Under the pieces are notes generated by a model. It saw only the letters and a program-made list of their open reading frames with translations. It did no database searches and was not told the DNA's origin. A stretch of DNA of 64,000 nucleotides from Epiperipatus broadwayi (Eukaryota > Onychophora > Udeonychophora > Euonychophora > Peripatidae), in NCBI GenBank assembly GCA_028023455.1, contig JAQFVV010000187.1:556001-620000 (forward strand). The letters run 5' to 3'. A program made the translations under genes and the position numbers. Positions within the stretch are counted from its first letter, which is position 1. The number at the start of each line of letters is the position of its first letter. Positions 59,702 through 64,000 of the stretch are shown here, one piece after another.

Positions 59702-60609
59702 GTAAGAAAGGGAATTAAACTAATTGTAGAAATATGTTGCATTAAATATTATGTAATGAGTTATTAATTATATAATATATGTGTACCAGCTAGTAATGCC
59801 AACCAGATCCCCATACTTGTTTTTTTGTTTTGGCTTTTGGTGCAGAATGTAGATAAGTAAATTTGATTGTGTAGAAAACTGTAGAACAGGAGAGGCCAAT
59901 GATTTACATTTCATGCCCCAAATTTTTTACCTATGAGTTCACATGCGTCTTACAAAGAACAGTATGCTATATAAATAATATTTATCTTTTTTTTTTTCAT
60001 AATAGTAATAAATAATCGTAACTTTTAAATATCTGTAATTGAAATGGTAGTAATTATCTCCAACTGATTATTGAAAAAAAAAAAAAATTAAGGATTTACT
60101 TTAATGAGGCTTCTGAATCTTTGTTTGCATCAAATTTTTAATATTTCGGGTTAAGTAGTCATTTTTCAAATTTGAATCAGATATGATCTCATTCTGTTTG
60201 TTTATCAATTTCATTGGCTTAACAATTTTCATAAAGAACAAATTTGTAAGGTTTTACGAATGATAAACAGTTATAAAATGATAGTTATAAACAATTACAG
60301 TCTCATTTTGGATTAAATCTCAAAATTAGACAAAAATATAACATCTACTTATATAAACAATACAGAACATTTTTTTAACCCCCTATATTTGAATTTTTAT
60401 TATCATTTGTTTTTTTTATTGTTGATAAAAAATGTTTTTGATTACAATATTATTCTACATGATTAGTGTTTTATTTTTACAGTCCGGAGTTCGGCACACC
60501 AAAATTAATTCCATAATGTAGAATTTAGCATATATAACATAGGTTAGCTATCCGGGCTATAAAGTATTGAAACATACAAGTTATTAAATTAAATATTTTC
60601 GTGGATTAA

Positions 60610-61660
60610 TTATAATGTAAACAAAAGAGTTAATTCCATCTAATAATTAGAAAAATATGTTTGTATTGGTGTTGCTATGTAACCATCAAAATTACTACTA
60701 GTAGTCCTTAAGCTAAACTAATTTACTCTAGAGCAGGGATTGGTAAACTTTTTTTTTTGAAGGATTAGATAATAAATTTTAAGAGTCTTCATGGATTAAT
60801 TTAATCATTTGAGGCGCTACAATCAAATTATTTGAACAGAGTAAAGTTTATAAAATTGGATGAAAGTTTTTAATTTTTACAAAATAATTAAACTCTTTAT
60901 ATTTTTAATTTTGAGATTTTCTACTATCTGTAAATGAAAATTTTTTGTAAAAAAATAATTTTCTTTCTATTGTCGCTTTTATAAAATGTTCCATTCATTC
61001 ATCTTTATTTTTAATTTTAAAAAATTATTTATCTTTTGAGGAAAAATAAGATGATTTTTATTTATTAGTATACAATAATGAAAAATTAACCTCCTTTGTA
61101 CTGGTATGTAGAGTTTTTTTTACTTTCACTTTCTGGTTGCCAATATTGCATAATATAAAAATAACTTTGCTTCATTTGTTGATTATAACAAGATCAAAAA
61201 ATAACGTTTTGCTTAATTTGTTGATATTCTTTTCATTCTGAGCAGTGTGGTGTGTTATAGCCAGATAATACCATCTTGTTGGCTGTATGACCATGGGCCA
61301 CAATTTGCTGATCTCTGCTATAATAGCGCACAGTAGCTTTCTTGCAAATTAATTTAGCTTAGGGACTGTCAGTAATAATGGTAGTTACCTAGCAACACAG
61401 GTGCTAACTTATCTCTAGTTATTATGTGGGACTAACCATTTATTTTTTTATTTACATCACAATTAATTCATGAAAATATTTAATTTAACAGTGGGGGAAG
61501 AGATTTCCTTTTATTTCTAAGTATACTCAAGATGAAAAAGTTAATGGGTTATTAGAGCAAATTATTTTAAAAGCTATCAGTAGTAGTTGATAATTATCTA
61601 GCAACACCAGTGCTAACTTATTTCTCTGGTTATTACATCAAATTACCACTTCTTATTCCT
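60610..61660. repeat. Three-module inverted/direct repeat around a hAT-like insert
   Basis: A module containing TAGCAACACC...GCTAACTTATTTCTC occurs inverted at 60610-60725, direct at about 61346-61440, and again direct at about 61570-61660. Between the first two lies 60734-61317, whose ends CAGGGATTGGTAAACTT and its imperfect complement (CAGAGATCAGCAAATTG, 11 of 17) look hAT-derived. The flanking octamers (CTCTAGAG, CTATAATA) do not match. Confidence 0.5.
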
Positions 61661-62149
61661 TTGGTATATCATAAAGGATTAGTGCAAACTAAGAAAAGCA
61701 TTTGATGCTTTGTTTTAACCATTTGTCTTTCTAAAATAAAATTAAAAATCAAGTTTCTATAATTTGAATATAACTGAGATTACTAAATTATATATTTGAT
61801 GAGCTTATGTCATATCTGTATAGTTACAAAGAAAAGATGACTTGGATTGAAAACCTTTAGATGTTGAAACTTTCATGTCATTAGCTTGAATAGTAAATAG
61901 AAATACAATTTGGATGCTGGTGAATATATTTAATTTATTGATTCATACTATAAAAATTTAAATAGCCAGAAACTAGTCTTGAATGTATTTGTCATTGCCA
62001 GCTGGTATTCAAAGATTACTCATGCTTATATAAATGTGTTTAGAGTAGAATTAGATAGAGTGGATTACTGCTGTTAAATATTTGGTTTTATATTTAATCT
62101 GGCAGGTTGTTCTTACTGGTTTTGAATCTTTTTTGTGGATTGTAATTCT

Positions 62150-62600
62150 TATTTTAATGATTTTTTTTTTTTACACTTTATTATTGTTATTGTTTTTATT
62201 GTTATTTATGCTATTGCTAATGACTTTACTACTATAGTTACTGTTGCTGTACCTATTATTATGTTTATTATTTCTACATTTAGTATTGGTGTATTTTTAT
62301 TACTTGCCCTTTTTTTTTGGGGGGGGGGGGGATTGTCAAGATGCTATTGCTGATGTCACTTTCTTATTACAACATATGTTTATTGCTGTTTTCTTACTAT
62401 TGTTGCTATTATTTTGCCTGTACTCTTGAAATATCCACTGTTGCTGTTAGTGTTGCTTTTAGTCTTATGATTCTATTGTCTGTTAGATGTCATTACTAAA
62501 TATTTTAATTATTAGTATTATTATTACTAATGTTGCCACTTTTATTATTGTTGGTATTTTCATTGCTGCTATTACTTTGATGCATTTGCTATTCAACAAA
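62150..62600 (+). repeat. Degenerate ATT/GTT/GCT trinucleotide repeat
   Basis: Long run of decayed T-rich triplets with period three, including an abrupt run of T then 13 G at about 62311-62331. The period creates several overlapping open frames of 60-72 codons that are not genes. Confidence 0.65.
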
Positions 62601-64000
62601 ATCTTTTTATCTAGAAAGAATTATAAAAATGAGAGGAATCTCACCTGGATATTTATTTCATTTTTATAGCCAAATATATTAGTTAAGTAAATGATGAGAC
62701 AGTATTGTATTGCTAAATGTCACCATTAATGATGTATAAACAATCAAACGTATATCTAAGATAGACTTTACCAAAAAAAATATGCATGTTTTGTAGATTC
62801 AATGTTTTTTTATAAATATTGTTAGAGTATATTGCTTTTTTAGGCCATGTTTTATATTTCTAGAAAATCAGTATAAGGTTACTGCTCGCAATATGAATTG
62901 CATTATTTCAGAAATGTGCCATCAAGTTGTCACATTACTATTAATATCCACTAGAGGTTATCAATTATTATAACTGATTGTACATAATGTAAAATCATTT
63001 AATAGAGAAATAGTAAAGATAATAACTGGATTAGTCTTTGATCATTTTATTGTCAATTTTGAATTTAATAGTCTCTAATATTATGCATTTTTACTTTTAG
63101 TTTCATGGTATATATTTATTTAATCTATACCCTTAACTTTATTTTAATATTAATGTTGAAAACTTTATGTAATATTAGTGACCTATTTATGGTGCTAATA
63201 TATCATGTTCTATTAAGTGTTTTATTGGTGGTGTGTGTCAAATTATTGCTGTCAAATGACAGTGTCTGTGTTACATAATCATTATCATTCTGATTGTAAG
63301 ATGTACTTATCCACTATGTGTTTTGAGACATCTAAAAATTCATCTTTGTCCATGTATGAAATAGTTTTCTTGATTATACTTTTTAATGCTCTTGTTTTGA
63401 TGAAGTATCTTCATTTTTCCTATTGTCTTATTATGTAATTTGCTTCTTTCTTCCATGTTTCTTTCATTATAGCCAACTAAGTTTTTTTTTTGCTGAAATC
63501 AGTACTTGCATTTTCTGAAACTTATGGCATACATGGAGTTAATGTGTCATTGACTTCTGTTGAAGTTTTATTTATTATAGTTGATTTCTTTAAATTATTG
63601 GATTTGTAATTCTCATATTGTTTTTCTTGTTATTGTTATTGTGTTCTGTATCAGATTGTGTTTATTTTTTCTAAATTGTTTACCTTTTCTAGAGTGGTAA
63701 TGGCAATTTTATCTATATTCATGAGACACATCTTTGGGGGATTGATATGTGATTGTGTTAATTATGTTACAGCATTGTAGTTTTCATTGGAACAATTCTC
63801 TACTAAATATTTGAGAATTCCAAAGTGAAAACATTGAGATTTAATACCTCTAATAAATATTAACAACATTGTTTCTTGCTCTGTAATTTGTATTGATATA
63901 TTTTGTGAATCGACATTATTATATAGCACCACTCTAAACTAATAGCAGTCTCTAAATATAGGGATTAGTGTATTTTTAAGATGTATTGTTTGTAGATTTA

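Larger units (their letters stand above)
59702..64000 (+). other. Downstream intron of LRPPRC-like gene
   Basis: No further exon with phase 2 entry could be supported. It contains the repeat complex at 60.6-61.7 kb and degenerate T-rich trinucleotide repeat at 62.15-62.6 kb. The rest (59.7-60.6, 61.7-62.1, 62.7-64.0 kb) is AT-rich. Frames such as 63217-63438 have no recognisable domain. Confidence 0.6.

Noticed and set aside
62135-62669. Four overlapping plus-strand frames of 60-72 codons
   Set aside because: They arise from degenerate T-rich triplet repeat and encode only hydrophobic low-complexity sequence.
1-64000. CRISPR arrays, bacterial operons, phage-type defence or similar prokaryotic systems
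   Set aside because: No regularly spaced short repeats with unique spacers, no closely packed frames or ribosome-binding sites; exon-intron structure and animal transposons throughout.

Overview
The window is eukaryotic, almost certainly metazoan, nuclear DNA. It is strongly AT-rich (roughly three quarters by eye), has no bacterial gene organisation, and carries short GT-AG-bounded exons in one frame chain separated by introns of up to 9.7 kb. Host introns and flanks are packed with decayed transposable elements (Ty3/gypsy, non-LTR LINE tails, mariner, hAT, TTAA- and TA-flanked fold-back elements, tRNA-derived SINEs). The repertoire suggests an arthropod or another invertebrate with a large genome. 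I cannot name the species.

Layout. 1-396 is an assembly gap. 397 to about 6107 is the 5' part of a dead Ty3/gypsy element on the minus strand: integrase cut by the gap, RNase H, reverse transcriptase, protease, gag, primer-binding site and a candidate LTR. 6.1-10 kb is unclassified repeat plus a LINE tail and a tRNA-like fragment.

The only host gene runs on the plus strand from 10052 to 59701 and continues past both visible ends. Twelve exons encode about 347 consecutive codons that I recognise as the central part of LRPPRC (leucine-rich PPR-motif protein; bicoid stability factor in flies), a mitochondrial mRNA-stabilising RNA-binding protein. All splice phases are mutually compatible.

Its introns hold: a TA-flanked MITE family with a shared leader (17.1, 23.4, 30.2-30.6, 41.5 kb); a 2.2-kb element with 8-bp inverted ends (18.13-20.36 kb); a fold-back element flanked by a 13-bp direct repeat (22.4 kb); an LTR-retroelement remnant with a large internal deletion (26.0-27.1 kb); a TTAA-bounded fold-back (27.2 kb); a mariner remnant (31.3-32.8 kb); SINE and LINE pieces (37.4-39.1 kb); a 420-bp-unit repeat array with one inverted unit (48.3-49.6 kb); a 485-bp hAT element with a perfect 8-bp target duplication (49.77-50.26 kb); a half-kilobase fold-back (50.6-51.2 kb); and a 1.33-kb TA-flanked DNA element with a nested double palindrome (55.7-57.0 kb). 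Downstream of the last visible exon are more hAT-like and inverted modules and degenerate trinucleotide repeat.

I see no self-contained new system. The points most worth pursuing are the density of long intronic inverted repeats in one pre-mRNA, the 420-bp family, and the exactly bounded hAT, TTAA and 13-bp-flanked insertions.
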